Source of the DNA: Aestuariimicrobium ganziense
GTDB lineage: Bacteria > Actinomycetota > Actinomycetes > Propionibacteriales > Propionibacteriaceae
Direction: 5' to 3'
Length of the DNA stretch: 64,000 bases
Assembly: GCF_015352975.1 (NCBI RefSeq)
Contig: NZ_JACYIZ010000002.1
Span: forward strand, 124,001 to 188,000
In this document: piece after piece, positions 1-6,942 of the stretch
How positions within the stretch are numbered: position 1 is the first letter of the stretch
How the letters are laid out: every line of letters starts with the position of its first letter
Made by a program: the position numbers and the translations under genes
Notes under the pieces: model-generated
The model's input: the letters and a program-made list of their open reading frames with translations, nothing else
Told to the model about the DNA's origin: nothing
Database searches by the model: none

Positions 1-882
1 ACCGGCGACGTCGACGGTGCCCGCCCCCTGGGGCTTGCCGGGCTGCATCGCCACCTCGCTGAACTCCACCGTGCCGGCGGTCACCTCGCGCACCACCTCG
101 AAGGCGCCAGCGCTGACGCCACCGGTGGTGACCACCAGGTCGACCTCAGGCCCCTGCCGGAGCGCCCCAGCGAATCCCTCGAGGTCGTCGGTCACCCGGT
201 CGACGGCCACGACCTCGGCCCCGAACTGCTCGAGCAGACCGGCCAGCAGCAGTCCGTTGGAGTCAGGGATCATGCCCGGCGACAGGTCAGCACCGGGATC
301 GACCAGTTCACTGCCCGACGAGATCACCCAGACCCGGGGTCTGGGCACCACACTCAGAGTGCCGTGCCCCACGCTGACCGCCGACGACAGCAGCGCCGGG
401 GTGACCAGGCTACCGGCCCGTGCCACCAGGTCACCCGGGGCGGTGTCGTCGCCGGCCCGGCGCAGGAAGCGACCCGGCTCGGTGGACGCCCGCACCTCGA
501 CCCGGTCGGGCAGGGCGGCCGCACCGCGCGGCTGGTCGGTGTCCTCGACCGGGACGATGGCATCCGCGCCGGAGGGCATCGGTGCACCGGTCATGATCCG
601 CACCGCGGTTCCCGGTGCCACGGCCACCTCGACTGCTGGACCCGCGGGCTGGTCGCCGACCACCGCCAACACGACCGGGGCGTCCGGACTGGCCCCGGCG
701 ACGTCGGCAGCGCGCACCGCGTAGCCGTCCATCGAGGAGTTGTCGAAGGCGGGCACGGCGAGTCGTGCCGTCAGGTCGTCGGCGAGCACGAGGCCCAGGC
801 ATGCCCTGCCTGATGCCTGCACCGGGGCCAGGCGGCGCCCCTGTGACAGCACGGCCGTCAGGTGTTCCTCCACGGTCCTCAT
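1..882 (-). CDS. moeA: Molybdopterin molybdenumtransferase MoeA, partial (runs off left edge)
   Basis: Inserts molybdate into activated molybdopterin, the last step of molybdenum cofactor synthesis. The frame is open to the window edge, so about 294 N-terminal residues are present and the C-terminal part is missing. Visible family segments are PAFDNSSMDGYAVRA near residue 50, TGAPMPSGADAIVPVEDT, ISSGSEL, TTGGVSAG and QPGKPQ close to the edge. The ATG overlaps the moeB stop as ATGA, so moeA is the third gene of a moaE-moeB-moeA operon and is probably translationally coupled. Confidence 0.95.
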   Translation of the reverse strand, partial: MRTVEEHLTAVLSQGRRLAPVQASGRACLGLVLADDLTARLAVPAFDNSSMDGYAVRAADVAGASPDAPVVLAVVGDQPAGPAVEVAVAPGTAVRIMTGAPMPSGADAIVPVEDTDQPRGAAALPDRVEVRASTEPGRFLRRAGDDTAPGDLVARAGSLVTPALLSSAVSVGHGTLSVVPRPRVWVISSGSELVDPGADLSPGMIPDSNGLLLAGLLEQFGAEVVAVDRVTDDLEGFAGALRQGPEVDLVVTTGGVSAGAFEVVREVTAGTVEFSEVAMQPGKPQGAGTVDVAG

Positions 883-1640
883 CGGCCCACCCTCACCTCG
901 ATCACGTCGTAACGGCTGCGGGCCCCGTCGATCAGCAGCAGTCGCCCGATCAGAGGGTCACCCCACCCGGTGACCAGCTTGATCACCTCGGTGGCCTGGG
1001 CGGTGCCGACCTGGCCCACCACCGAGCCCAGCACCCCGAGTTCCACGGCACGTGGGTAGTCCTCGGGTGCTGGCTCCTCGGGCACGAGGTCGCGCAGGTG
1101 GATCGGCTCGGTGCGCTCGGAGGCGATCCCGAAGACGCTGCACTGTCCCTGGGTCGAGACCGCGGTCGCCCAGACCAGGGGCACCCCGGTGCGTTGAGCG
1201 GCGTCGCTGAGCACGTACTTCGCGGCGAAGGTGTCGGTGCAGTCGACCACCAGGTCGTGGCGGACGAACAACTCGTCACACGCCTGCGGGTCGAGCATCG
1301 TGGTGATCGCCTCGAACGTGACGTCGGGGTTGAGCAGTCGCAGCCGCTCGACGGCCGAGAGCGCCTTGTTGTGGCCGAGTTCGTGGTGCAGCACCTGGCG
1401 TTGCATGTTCTTCAACTCGACCGCATCACCGTCGGCGATCGTGATCGCCCCGATCCCTGCGGCGGTCAGGTACGGCAGCACGGCCGAACCCAGGCCCCCG
1501 GCTCCGACCACCAGCACCCGCGCGTTGAGCAGGCGGCGCTGCCCCAGCTCGCCGATGCCGGGCACGTCGATGTTGCGCTGGTAGCGCTCGCGCTGCAGCT
1601 CGGTCAGCGCCGGACCGGCTTCGACCAAGGAAATGGTCAC
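879..1640 (-). CDS. moeB: MoeB/ThiF-type adenylyltransferase (sulphur carrier activating enzyme)
   Basis: E1-like enzyme expected to adenylate the C-terminal Gly-Gly of MoaD before thiocarboxylation. The 253-residue protein has the nucleotide-binding GAGGLGSAVLPYL near residue 45, the DAVELKNMQRQ region and VVDCTDTFAAKYVLSD. No C-terminal rhodanese domain follows. Only three scattered cysteines are visible and the paired CxxC zinc motifs of E. coli MoeB are absent. The GTG start was chosen because it overlaps the moaE stop (GTGA); in-frame codons upstream lie inside moaE. It sits between moaE and moeA in one operon. Confidence 0.93.
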   Translation of the reverse strand: MTISLVEAGPALTELQRERYQRNIDVPGIGELGQRRLLNARVLVVGAGGLGSAVLPYLTAAGIGAITIADGDAVELKNMQRQVLHHELGHNKALSAVERLRLLNPDVTFEAITTMLDPQACDELFVRHDLVVDCTDTFAAKYVLSDAAQRTGVPLVWATAVSTQGQCSVFGIASERTEPIHLRDLVPEEPAPEDYPRAVELGVLGSVVGQVGTAQATEVIKLVTGWGDPLIGRLLLIDGARSRYDVIEVRVGR

Positions 1641-2059
1641 GGGCAGTTGCTCCACTCGTCGGTGCCGTCGGTGAAGACCTGGCGCTTCCACACCGGCAGT
1701 TCCTGCTTGATCCGGTCGACCAGGGCCGAGGCGGTGGCGAAGGCCTCAGCCCGGTGGGACGAGGTGACGGCCAGGCTGAGCGCGACGTCGCCCACCTCGA
1801 GATGCCCCACGCGGTGCACCACCGCGAGGGCATGCACCCCGTCGGCCTCGGCGAACTCGTGGGACACCCGGGCCACCACGTCAGCCGCACTGGGATGGCC
1901 GACGTACTCGATCGAGGTCACCGCTCGTCCGTGGTCGTGGTTGCGCACCACGCCGCTGAACGTCACGGTGGCGCCACCTCGGGCATCTGCCACGGCCGCG
2001 ACCACAGCAGCTTCGTCAATGGGTTCGCTGGACACTGTCGCCAGCTCGATCCGGGTCAC
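1637..2059 (-). CDS. moaE: Molybdopterin synthase catalytic subunit MoaE
   Basis: Large subunit of molybdopterin synthase, which works with thiocarboxylated MoaD to convert cPMP to molybdopterin. The 140-residue protein shows GATVTFSGVVRNHDHG near residues 30-45, the HRVGHLEVGDVALSLAV segment and the typical end WKRQVFTDGTDEWSNCP. The GTG start follows a TAGTCT hexamer at 2067-2072 by 7 bases, so transcription probably begins at the start codon. It is the first gene of the operon with moeB and moeA. A much longer open frame upstream is antisense to mobA and was not used. Confidence 0.93.
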   Translation of the reverse strand: MTRIELATVSSEPIDEAAVVAAVADARGGATVTFSGVVRNHDHGRAVTSIEYVGHPSAADVVARVSHEFAEADGVHALAVVHRVGHLEVGDVALSLAVTSSHRAEAFATASALVDRIKQELPVWKRQVFTDGTDEWSNCP

Positions 2060-2066
2060 CGGGCTG

Positions 2067-2072
2067 AGACTA
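2067..2072 (-). promoter_or_regulatory. -10 element TAGTCT of moaE-moeB-moeA
   Basis: TAGTCT lies 7 bases before the moaE GTG with no Shine-Dalgarno room between them, which fits a leaderless operon transcript. Inferred from position and the actinobacterial TAnnnT consensus. Confidence 0.55.
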
Positions 2073-2105
2073 CCTGCTTGGAGTCGGCGCCTGGACTCGC
2101 CCACC

Positions 2106-2618
2106 ATGGGCGAGCACGCGATCATCCTGGCCGGCGGCCGATCGAACAGGATGGGTACCGACAAGACCATGCTGGTACTGCGGGGACGCACCCTGCTGAG
2201 CGTGCCGTGGTGGCCAGCGCCGATCGGGAGCGTGTGGTCGTGGTGGGACCCGACTCCCCCATCGACATGGGCCGAGACGTCGAGTTCGTGCTCGAGGACC
2301 CGCCCTTCGGTGGCCCGGTGGCGGCCGTGGCTGCTGGGGTGGCCGCCCTGGACGATGCCGACCCCGAGGGCACCGTGCTGGTGCTGGCCTGTGACCTGCC
2401 GCAGGTCGCGGAGGTCGTCGAGTTGCTGTCGTCGGCCGATCTGGGCGCCGACGGGGTGGTGCTGGTCGATGACCGCGACCAGCCCCAATACCTTGCCGGG
2501 CGCTACCGACTGGCTGCGCTCCGTCATCGACTGGGCAATCTGGCCGACGCCGACGGCAACGGCGGACGACCTGCTGCGTCGTGTCATGGCTGCCGCGGCG
2601 ACCCATCCGCCGAAGTAG
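2106..2618 (+). pseudogene. mobA: Molybdenum cofactor guanylyltransferase MobA, broken by two compensating indels
   Basis: MobA links GMP to Moco. The N-terminus in one frame carries IILAGGRSNRMGTDK, the GTP-binding LAGGxSxRMGxDK motif. Around 2198 one G appears lost (LLS instead of LLE), and the protein continues in another frame with RVVVVGPD, EDPPFGGPVAAV and LVLACDLPQV. Near 2561-2565 an extra G returns it to the first frame, ending ADDLLRRVMAAAATHPPK at TAG 2616-2618. The net change is zero, giving 170 residues, normal for MobA. Sequencing error seems likelier than true decay because both tips and the middle are well conserved. It is divergent from moaE. Confidence 0.8.
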
Positions 2619-2621
2619 CGT
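2616..2621 (+). promoter_or_regulatory. -10 element TAGCGT of the epimerase, shared with the mobA stop codon
   Basis: The hexamer lies 7 bases before the ATG at 2629. Its first three bases are the TAG that closes mobA, so the terminator codon and promoter element coincide. The same arrangement occurs before dnaG and dus. Confidence 0.55.
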
Positions 2622-2628
2622 GGGCGGC

Positions 2629-3561
2629 ATGCGCGTCCTGGTCATCGGTGGCACCGGTCACATCGGCACCTACCTCGTCCCCTCACTCGTGCGAGCCGGC
2701 CACGAGACGGTGGTGATCTCGCGAGGGCAGCGTTCGCCCTACCATCTGGACCCAGCTTGGGACGACGTCGAGATGATCACCTGCGATCGTGAAGCGGCAG
2801 AGGCCGACGGCAGCTTCGCCGGGGTGGTCAGCGCCACCCGGCCCGAAGCGGTCGTCGACCTGACCTGCTTCAGTCCGCAACAGGCCGAGCACTTGGTGTC
2901 AGCCCTGGACGGCCAGCACCTCATCCACACCGGCACGATCTGGTCGTACGGGCCGAGCGAACTCGTCCCGACCCGCGAGGACGCCCCCAAGCACCCGTTC
3001 GGTGACTACGGCACCAACAAGCTGTCCATCGAGCGCTACCTCGGTGAGCAGCACCGGGTGCCCTTCTCGGTGGTGCACCCGGGCCACATCAGTGCCCCGG
3101 GGTGGCTGCCGATCGGCCCGGCCGGCAACTTCGACGAGACCGTGATCACCCAGCTGCGCGACGACGGCAGTTGCGTCCTGCCCGACCGCGGCGGTGAGAC
3201 CCTGCACCACGTGCACGCCGACGACGTGGCCGGACTCCATCAGGCCTGCCTGGAGAACCCCCAACAGGCGGCGGGCGAGAGCTTCAACAGCGTCTGCACC
3301 GAGGCCCTCACGCTGCGTGGGTATGCGCACCTGGTCGCGCGCCACTTCGGCCACGAGCCCAAGGTGTCGTACCTGCCCTGGGACGAGTTCGCGGCCCGCG
3401 TCGGCGACAAGCACGCGGGAGTCAGCATGGAGCACATCTCGCGCTCACCGCTGTTCTCGATGGACAAGGCGCGCGACGTGCTCGGCTTCGTGCCCAGGCA
3501 CAGCATCACCGCCACCGTGCTCGAGGCGATCGACGCGTTCCTGGAGACCGGGCGACGCTGA
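2629..3561 (+). CDS. NAD-dependent epimerase/dehydratase (extended SDR)
   Basis: A 310-residue Rossmann-fold protein with the N-terminal dinucleotide motif VIGGTGHIGTYLVPSL at residues 4-19, typical of atypical or extended SDR sugar-nucleotide epimerases. The usual catalytic YxxxK is present as YGTNKLSIERYL near residue 125. Substrate is not predictable. It interrupts the molybdenum cofactor genes between mobA and moaD and has no obvious Moco role. The ATG follows TAGCGT (2616-2621) by 7 bases; the TAG of that hexamer is also the mobA stop codon. Confidence 0.85.
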   Translation: MRVLVIGGTGHIGTYLVPSLVRAGHETVVISRGQRSPYHLDPAWDDVEMITCDREAAEADGSFAGVVSATRPEAVVDLTCFSPQQAEHLVSALDGQHLIHTGTIWSYGPSELVPTREDAPKHPFGDYGTNKLSIERYLGEQHRVPFSVVHPGHISAPGWLPIGPAGNFDETVITQLRDDGSCVLPDRGGETLHHVHADDVAGLHQACLENPQQAAGESFNSVCTEALTLRGYAHLVARHFGHEPKVSYLPWDEFAARVGDKHAGVSMEHISRSPLFSMDKARDVLGFVPRHSITATVLEAIDAFLETGRR

Positions 3562-3563
3562 GC

Positions 3564-3806
3564 TCAGCCCCCGGCGAACGGCGGCAGCACGTCGACCTGT
3601 GCGGTGTCTGCGACGGCCTGCCCGCGATTGATCACCCGGACCCCGTCGGCGAGCAGCGCCGAGACCCGCAACACCTTGGCCAGGTGCTCGTTGCCGTCGG
3701 CGAGCTGCGACTCGAGGTCGGCGAAGGTCGCGTCGTCGGCGAGCTCGATGCTGCGCTGGTCGACGCCTGCGGCCGCTGCGGCCCCGGCGAAGAATCGGAC
3801 GATCAT
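3564..3806 (-). CDS. moaD: MoaD, small subunit of molybdopterin synthase (ubiquitin-like sulphur carrier)
   Basis: An 80-residue beta-grasp protein beginning MIVRFFAGAAAAAG and ending LPPFAGG, where the terminal Gly-Gly is adenylated by MoeB and becomes the thiocarboxylate sulphur donor. The internal ATG was chosen because GAGGAG stands 7 bases upstream and family members start at this strand. An alternative ATG at 3827 overlaps the moaA stop as ATGA and would add seven residues. It follows moaA directly in the same operon. Confidence 0.92.
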   Translation of the reverse strand: MIVRFFAGAAAAAGVDQRSIELADDATFADLESQLADGNEHLAKVLRVSALLADGVRVINRGQAVADTAQVDVLPPFAGG

Positions 3807-3823
3807 GGCTGACTCCTCGTCTC

Positions 3824-4867
3824 TCATCCGCCGATGGCGCTCATCGGGCGGTCGGGCTGGTGGAAGCCCGGCAGGTCGATGCCGTGCCCGGGACCCTTGG
3901 TGAGATGGCTGCCTCGCCAGGCCAGGGCCAGCTCGTCGTCGGTGGCGCCGCGTCGCAGCAGGCCGCGCAGGTCGGTCTCGACTTGGCTGAACAGGCAGTT
4001 GCGCACCTGTCCGTCGCTGGTGATCCGGGTGCGGTCGCAGCTGCCGCAGAACGGGGCGCTGACGCTGGCGATCACGCCGATGATCCCGCCGGGAGTCTGC
4101 TCGGTGGGATGCACCTGCCAGAGCTCGGCCGGGGCCGCCCCGCGCGGCTCGTCCAACGGGGTGAGTGTGAAGTGCTCGCCCAGCGCTTCGAGGATTTCGG
4201 CGGCGGTGACCATCTGGCGCCGGTCCCAGGAGTGCTTCGGGCCCAGTGGCATCTGCTCGATGTAGCGCAGTTGGTAGCCGCGTTCGAGGGCGAAGGTGGC
4301 CAGCGGGACGATGTCGTCGGTGTTGACCTCACGCATGATCACGGCGTTGACCTTGATCGGGGTCAGCCCGGCCTGTTCGACCGCCCGCAACGAAGCGAGC
4401 ACGTCGGGCAGTCGGTCGCGACGGGTCAGTGCTGCGTAACGCTGCCGGTCGAGTGAGTCCAGTGAGACGTTGACCCGGTCGAGGCCGGCAGCGACCAGGC
4501 CCGACAGCCGCTTGTCGAGCCCCAGGCCGTTGGTGGTCAGGGTGATCTCCGGTGGGCGGCCCTCGTGGGTGACCAACTGGTGGGCGCCTGCGACCAGGCG
4601 TTCGAGCGAGGCCCGCAGCAGCGGCTCTCCCCCGGTGAATCGCAGCTTGCGCACACCCAGTCGTTCGACCGCCACAGCGAGCAGCCGCAGCACCTCGTCA
4701 TCGGTCAGGGTCTGCTCGTCCGGCAGCCATGGCAGGCCCTCGGCGGGCATGCAGTAGCTGCAGCGCAGGTTGCAGCGGTCAGTCAGCGACACGCGCAGGT
4801 CGCGGGCTGTTCTACCGAACGAGTCGGTCAACAGCCCGGTCTCGGTGTCCACCTCGCTCGCCGGCAT
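3824..4867 (-). CDS. moaA: GTP 3',8-cyclase MoaA (radical SAM)
   Basis: First enzyme of molybdenum cofactor synthesis; with MoaC it turns GTP into cPMP. The 347-residue protein has the radical SAM cluster CNLRCSYC near residue 35, the FTGGEPLLR motif, a second cluster set FCGSCDRTRITSDGQVRNC in the C-terminal part and the family's C-terminal Gly-Gly (SAIGG). The ATG at 4867 follows TACAGT (4875-4880) by 7 bases. A GTG at 4876 overlaps that hexamer and would lie upstream of the inferred transcript start, so it was rejected. Divergent from the HTH gene at 4918. Confidence 0.95.
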   Translation of the reverse strand: MPASEVDTETGLLTDSFGRTARDLRVSLTDRCNLRCSYCMPAEGLPWLPDEQTLTDDEVLRLLAVAVERLGVRKLRFTGGEPLLRASLERLVAGAHQLVTHEGRPPEITLTTNGLGLDKRLSGLVAAGLDRVNVSLDSLDRQRYAALTRRDRLPDVLASLRAVEQAGLTPIKVNAVIMREVNTDDIVPLATFALERGYQLRYIEQMPLGPKHSWDRRQMVTAAEILEALGEHFTLTPLDEPRGAAPAELWQVHPTEQTPGGIIGVIASVSAPFCGSCDRTRITSDGQVRNCLFSQVETDLRGLLRRGATDDELALAWRGSHLTKGPGHGIDLPGFHQPDRPMSAIGG

Positions 4868-4874
4868 GCGGGCC

Positions 4875-4880
4875 ACTGTA
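4875..4880 (-). promoter_or_regulatory. -10 element TACAGT of moaA-moaD
   Basis: It lies 7 bases before the moaA ATG. Its position decides the moaA start, because a competing upstream GTG overlaps the hexamer itself. Confidence 0.55.
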
Positions 4881-4917
4881 GTCGAAGCCCTTGAAGGGTC
4901 CGTGACACACTGGTGGG

Positions 4918-5580
4918 GTGAGTGTCGACGGGGCTGGCCACGGACTGGGACCCACCAAGGCCAGGGTGATGGAGGTCCTGCTGACCGATGGCGTCCCGGT
5001 GGACTGCGAGACCGTTGCCGAGCGGGTCGGCCTGCACACCAACAGCGCCCGCTTCCACCTGGACGGCCTGATCGCCGCCGGATTCGTGCAGAAGTCGTTC
5101 GAGAAACGGGTCGGCAAGGGTCGTCCCCGCGCGCTCTACATGGCCACGCAGCAGGCTCCGCAGGTGAGCGAGGCGCACTGGTCGTCGCTGACCAGGGCGA
5201 TGATCATCCACCTGGTCAACCAGCAGCCTGATCCGCTGACCAAGGCCAAGTCGGCCGGACGACGCTGGGGCGAGTCGATCGCGGTGGGGTCGAGGAAGGG
5301 TCAGGAGGCCATGGTCGGCCTCGCCGACCACCTCAAGCGAGCCGGATTCGCGAGCACCGTCGACACCGACGACAAGCGGGTGATGTTCACCCACTGTGCC
5401 TTCCAGACCTGGGACAGTGCCGAGCAGGACCCCGTCTGCATGATGCACCTGGCCATGATCGAGGGCTACCTGGAGGCGGCGGATGCGCCGCTGGAGGTCG
5501 AGGTGCTCACCAGGCAACCGAGGATCTGCGTCGCGAAGTTGCGGCAGCGGACGGCCGGCCACGATGCGCCGCTGACCTGA
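4918..5580 (+). CDS. ArsR-like winged-helix regulator with C-terminal Cys/His region (COG2345 type)
   Basis: A 220-residue regulator. Residues 10-80 form a winged helix (VMEVLLTDGVPVDCETVAERVG, then NSARFHLDGLIAAGFV and a GRPRALY wing). The C-terminal half contains THCAFQTW and PVCMMH, two cysteines 13 residues apart with nearby histidines, plus a third Cys in RICVAKL; related proteins use such residues for metal or Fe-S sensing. It is divergent from moaA with only 50 bases between the starts, so control of the Moco genes is an attractive but unproven guess. The GTG is the only start fitting the family N-terminus. Confidence 0.8.
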   Translation: MSVDGAGHGLGPTKARVMEVLLTDGVPVDCETVAERVGLHTNSARFHLDGLIAAGFVQKSFEKRVGKGRPRALYMATQQAPQVSEAHWSSLTRAMIIHLVNQQPDPLTKAKSAGRRWGESIAVGSRKGQEAMVGLADHLKRAGFASTVDTDDKRVMFTHCAFQTWDSAEQDPVCMMHLAMIEGYLEAADAPLEVEVLTRQPRICVAKLRQRTAGHDAPLT

Positions 5581-5585
5581 GCCTG

Positions 5586-5661
5586 TGGCTCCCCCACCTG
5601 GACTCGAACCAGGAACACACGGATTAACAGTCCGATGCTCTGCCAATTGAGCTATGGGGGA
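5586..5661 (-). tRNA. tRNA-Asn (anticodon GTT)
   Basis: A complete 76-base cloverleaf on the minus strand. The acceptor arm is TCCCCCA/TGGGGGA, the D arm contains GCTC-GAGC, the anticodon loop is CTGTTAA giving anticodon GTT, and the T arm is CCTGG-TTCGAGT-CCAGG. The discriminator base is G, as expected for Asn, and the CCA end is encoded in the DNA. Confidence 0.97.
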
Positions 5662-5706
5662 TGAACTCCCTCGCGGGAGCACTACGAGAAGTTAGCAGAT
5701 CCCGAC

Positions 5707-6216
5707 TCAGAACCCGTAATCGGCCCGGAGCCTGGCGGTCGTGTCGAGGACGAACTCGCGTACCTGGGGATCGGAGAGCTTCGCTCCCCCCTGCGTGACC
5801 GCCTGCCAGACCGGCTCCTGGTCGCCACGACCCGGGACGAGGCTGCGCCGCCCGGCGATCATCACCCGTCCGCCGCCAGGGGCGTCGTAGGTCTGCTGGA
5901 TGATGATCGAGGCGTTCACCCGCTCCTGGAAGGTCTCTGGCACCCGACCCGGCTCGCTGAGCTCGACCCGGTCGCGACTCTGGTCGGCGAGCCGCCACTC
6001 CAGCCGGCCTCGCTCGGCCCGCCAGCCACCGCTCTGGACGAGGTGCCACTCGATGATGGTCCAGTGCCCGTCGCGTTGCACAGCCAGGGCCTCGACCAGC
6101 GTCAACACCTCGACGCCGGGACCAGTTCCGCGCGCCAACACGCGGGGCCTGCGACCCAGATGGGTGGCCAGGTCGTCGGTCAGCGCCGTCGGGGGCTTGG
6201 AGCGAAAGAGTCTCAC
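5707..6216 (-). CDS. Conserved hypothetical protein
   Basis: A 169-residue soluble protein I do not recognise. It has no signal peptide or membrane segment. It starts MRLFRSKPP and contains an alternating beta-strand-like middle part (WTIIEWHLVQSGGW, RGRLEWRLAD) and a hydrophobic stretch NASIIIQQTYDA. The GTG start overlaps the stop of the sigma-like gene upstream as GTGA, so the two are co-transcribed and probably coupled. tRNA-Asn follows 45 bases downstream on the same strand. Confidence 0.7.
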   Translation of the reverse strand: MRLFRSKPPTALTDDLATHLGRRPRVLARGTGPGVEVLTLVEALAVQRDGHWTIIEWHLVQSGGWRAERGRLEWRLADQSRDRVELSEPGRVPETFQERVNASIIIQQTYDAPGGGRVMIAGRRSLVPGRGDQEPVWQAVTQGGAKLSDPQVREFVLDTTARLRADYGF

Positions 6217-6866
6217 CCGGCCATTGTGGCCCAGCGGCGGGCGCGCTCGACTGCCTGACGCTCCAGCCTGCGCACCGAACTGACGCTGGTCCCCAGGTCG
6301 TCGGCGACCTGGGGCGCCGGGGTGGGCTCGACCCCGTGGCGGCGAAGCAGCACGTCACGCTCGCTGGGGCTCAACCGTTCGAACCAGGCGGGCAGCACCT
6401 GGCTCAGGCAGTGCTCGACGTCCTCCTCTGCGGCCGGGTCAACCATCTCGGGAACCGCCCCGTAGCGCGACAGCTCATTGCGTTCACGACGTTGGGCCTT
6501 GGTGGTCGCCTCGAGCTGCCAGCCGATCCAGCGCCACGCATGGGTCGAGAGCCTCGTTCCCCGGGTGTGGTCCCAGCGCATCAGGGCCTGAGCGAGCGCC
6601 ACCTGCGCGTCCTGCCCCAGGTCGTCGAGGCTGCCTCCGAAGCGGCGGTGGGCGCGTCTGGCCAGCCACCACGCCAGCCGGACGTTCGCCTGCCACAGTC
6701 GCTGCCAGGCCAGCTCGCCACAGGCGGCCAGGGCCTGCAGCTCCGCGTCGGTGGCCTCGACGTCGTGGGGCGTGGTGTCGTCCAGCAGAGCACGGGCGAA
6801 CAGGCCGGCCTCGATCTCGATGGCCAGGTCGATCTCCTGCTGGGCGGTCAAGGTGTCGGTGTCCAT
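6213..6866 (-). CDS. Short sigma-70-like factor lacking region 3
   Basis: A 217-residue protein with features of a sigma factor. Residues 8-25 (AQQEIDLAIEIEAGLFA) resemble region 1.2; residues 58-125 match region 2 (ANVRLAWWLARRAHRRFG, LDDLGQDAQVALAQALMRWD, TRLSTHAWRWIGWQLE); residues 165-210 form a region 4 helix-turn-helix (LSPSERDVLLRR, QVADDLGTSVSSVRRLERQA). No region 3 fits between them. It lies 76 bases downstream of dnaG, the usual place of rpoD in the macromolecular synthesis operon, but is far too short and divergent to be the housekeeping factor. Its regulon is unknown. Confidence 0.75.
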   Translation of the reverse strand: MDTDTLTAQQEIDLAIEIEAGLFARALLDDTTPHDVEATDAELQALAACGELAWQRLWQANVRLAWWLARRAHRRFGGSLDDLGQDAQVALAQALMRWDHTRGTRLSTHAWRWIGWQLEATTKAQRRERNELSRYGAVPEMVDPAAEEDVEHCLSQVLPAWFERLSPSERDVLLRRHGVEPTPAPQVADDLGTSVSSVRRLERQAVERARRWATMAG

Positions 6867-6942
6867 GCACGACAGCCAACTGGGGCGTCGGCTCGTGGGT
6901 CACGGGTTCACAGGCCGCGGGCAACACCCGGGCAACACCGGC

